From JADYZU01 sp964443055 (GTDB lineage Bacteria; Pseudomonadota; Alphaproteobacteria; Rhodobacterales; Rhodobacteraceae), in assembly GCA_964443055.1 (NCBI GenBank), contig CAYUBT010000048.1:1-15725 (forward strand): 15,725 nucleotides of DNA, in the 5' to 3' direction. Numbering within the stretch: position 1 is the stretch's first letter; every line of letters begins with the position of its first letter. A model generated the notes under the pieces. That model ran no database searches. It saw only the letters and a list, made by a program, of their open reading frames with translations, and was not told where the DNA came from. Both the position numbers and the translations under genes were made by a program. Below, in pieces: positions 15,414 to 15,725 of the stretch.

Positions 15414-15725
15414 CGTCATTGCGAGGAGCCGGAGGCGACGCGGTAATCTACCCGGTGGGTGAGTGGAGAGGGGCAGGTTGCTTCGCTGTCGCTCGCAATG
15501 ACGGGGTGGGGCGGTGGTCGTCATTGCGAGGAGCCGGAGGCGACGCGGCAAGCCAGAGCGTGGGGGCTGGGTTGCTTCGCTACGCTCGCAATGACGGGGG
15601 ATAGCGGGTCGTCATTGCGAGGAGCCGGAGGCGACGCGGCAATCTGCCCGGTGGGTGAGTGGAGAGGGGTAGGTTGCTTCGCTGTCGCTCGCAATGACGG
15701 GGTGGGGCGGTGGTCGTCATTGCGA
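15414..15725 (+). repeat. Tandem array of palindromic elements with 196 bp dimer period
   Basis: Three complete elements and the start of a fourth: type A at 15414-15503 (90 bp), type B at 15519-15596 (78 bp), type A again at 15610-15699 (90 bp), and the first 11 bases of the next at 15715-15725. Start-to-start distances are 105, 91 and 105. The two A units with their linker differ at only three of 105 positions. Each unit opens with CGTCATTGCGAGGAGCCGGA and closes with CGCTCGCAATGACG, so each can fold into a long hairpin. All lie in the same orientation. The array runs past the window edge. Confidence 0.93.

Noticed and set aside
15371..15604. Open frame of 77 codons inside the repeat array
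   Set aside because: Its translation (SLRGAGGDA repeated, LLRYARNDG) is simply the palindromic element read through. No start signal or domain is present.
15414..15725. CRISPR array
   Set aside because: The repeated units are 78-90 bp, internally palindromic and duplicated as near-identical dimers. There are no short direct repeats separated by unique spacers and no cas genes.

Overview
The window is GC-rich DNA from an alphaproteobacterium, most likely of the Rhodobacteraceae/Paracoccaceae group. Three independent signs support this: a circularly permuted, two-piece tmRNA gene (an alphaproteobacterial hallmark), an alpha-type SspB, and a Tad pilus operon in the order cpaB-cpaC-ompA-cpaE-cpaF-tadB-tadC-tadD-TPR-cpaA-AAA ATPase. 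No taxon-specific marker such as rRNA is present, so the family-level placement is inference.

Left part (1-2240), protein quality control and housekeeping. The 5' end of fumC is cut by the window edge. Next come a palindromic repeat, the ClpXP adaptor gene sspB, and on the plus strand a guanidinium exporter (sugE/gdx) preceded by what reads as a guanidine-II (mini-ykkC) riboswitch with two ACGR-loop hairpins. Convergent to sugE lies the split tmRNA gene ssrA (about 1541-1852, minus), with a clear sigma70-type promoter and the tag AANDNHAPARVLAA. The tagging RNA and the adaptor that delivers tagged proteins to ClpXP are thus about 0.55 kb apart.

Middle (2241-3365). A PotD-like substrate-binding protein has lost its start in a run of exactly 100 Ns, an assembly gap of probably unknown true length. 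The gap also removes the end of the AAA ATPase on its other side, so genes may be missing between them.

Right part (3366-14826). An all-minus Tad (tight adherence) cluster reads right to left: CpaB/RcpC, secretin CpaC/RcpA, an OmpA-type lipoprotein, CpaE/TadZ, the CpaF/TadA motor ATPase, TadB, TadC, the TadD pilotin-like lipoprotein, a second TPR lipoprotein, the CpaA/TadV prepilin peptidase, and a MoxR-like AAA ATPase with an N-terminal winged-helix-like segment. It encodes the machine but no Flp pilin and no TadE/F/G pseudopilins, so these must lie elsewhere or in the gap.

Scattered through the window, and dense at the right end, is a family of 78-90 bp palindromic elements bounded by CGTCATTGCGAG and its complement. 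Some are complete and some are single arms. Two single arms sit in the two large gaps of the tad operon. At the right end the elements flank a small GIY-YIG nuclease gene on both sides and form a higher-order tandem array with a 196 bp period. That nuclease-repeat arrangement, which resembles REP/RAYT pairs in layout but with a different enzyme class, is the best candidate here for something undescribed.
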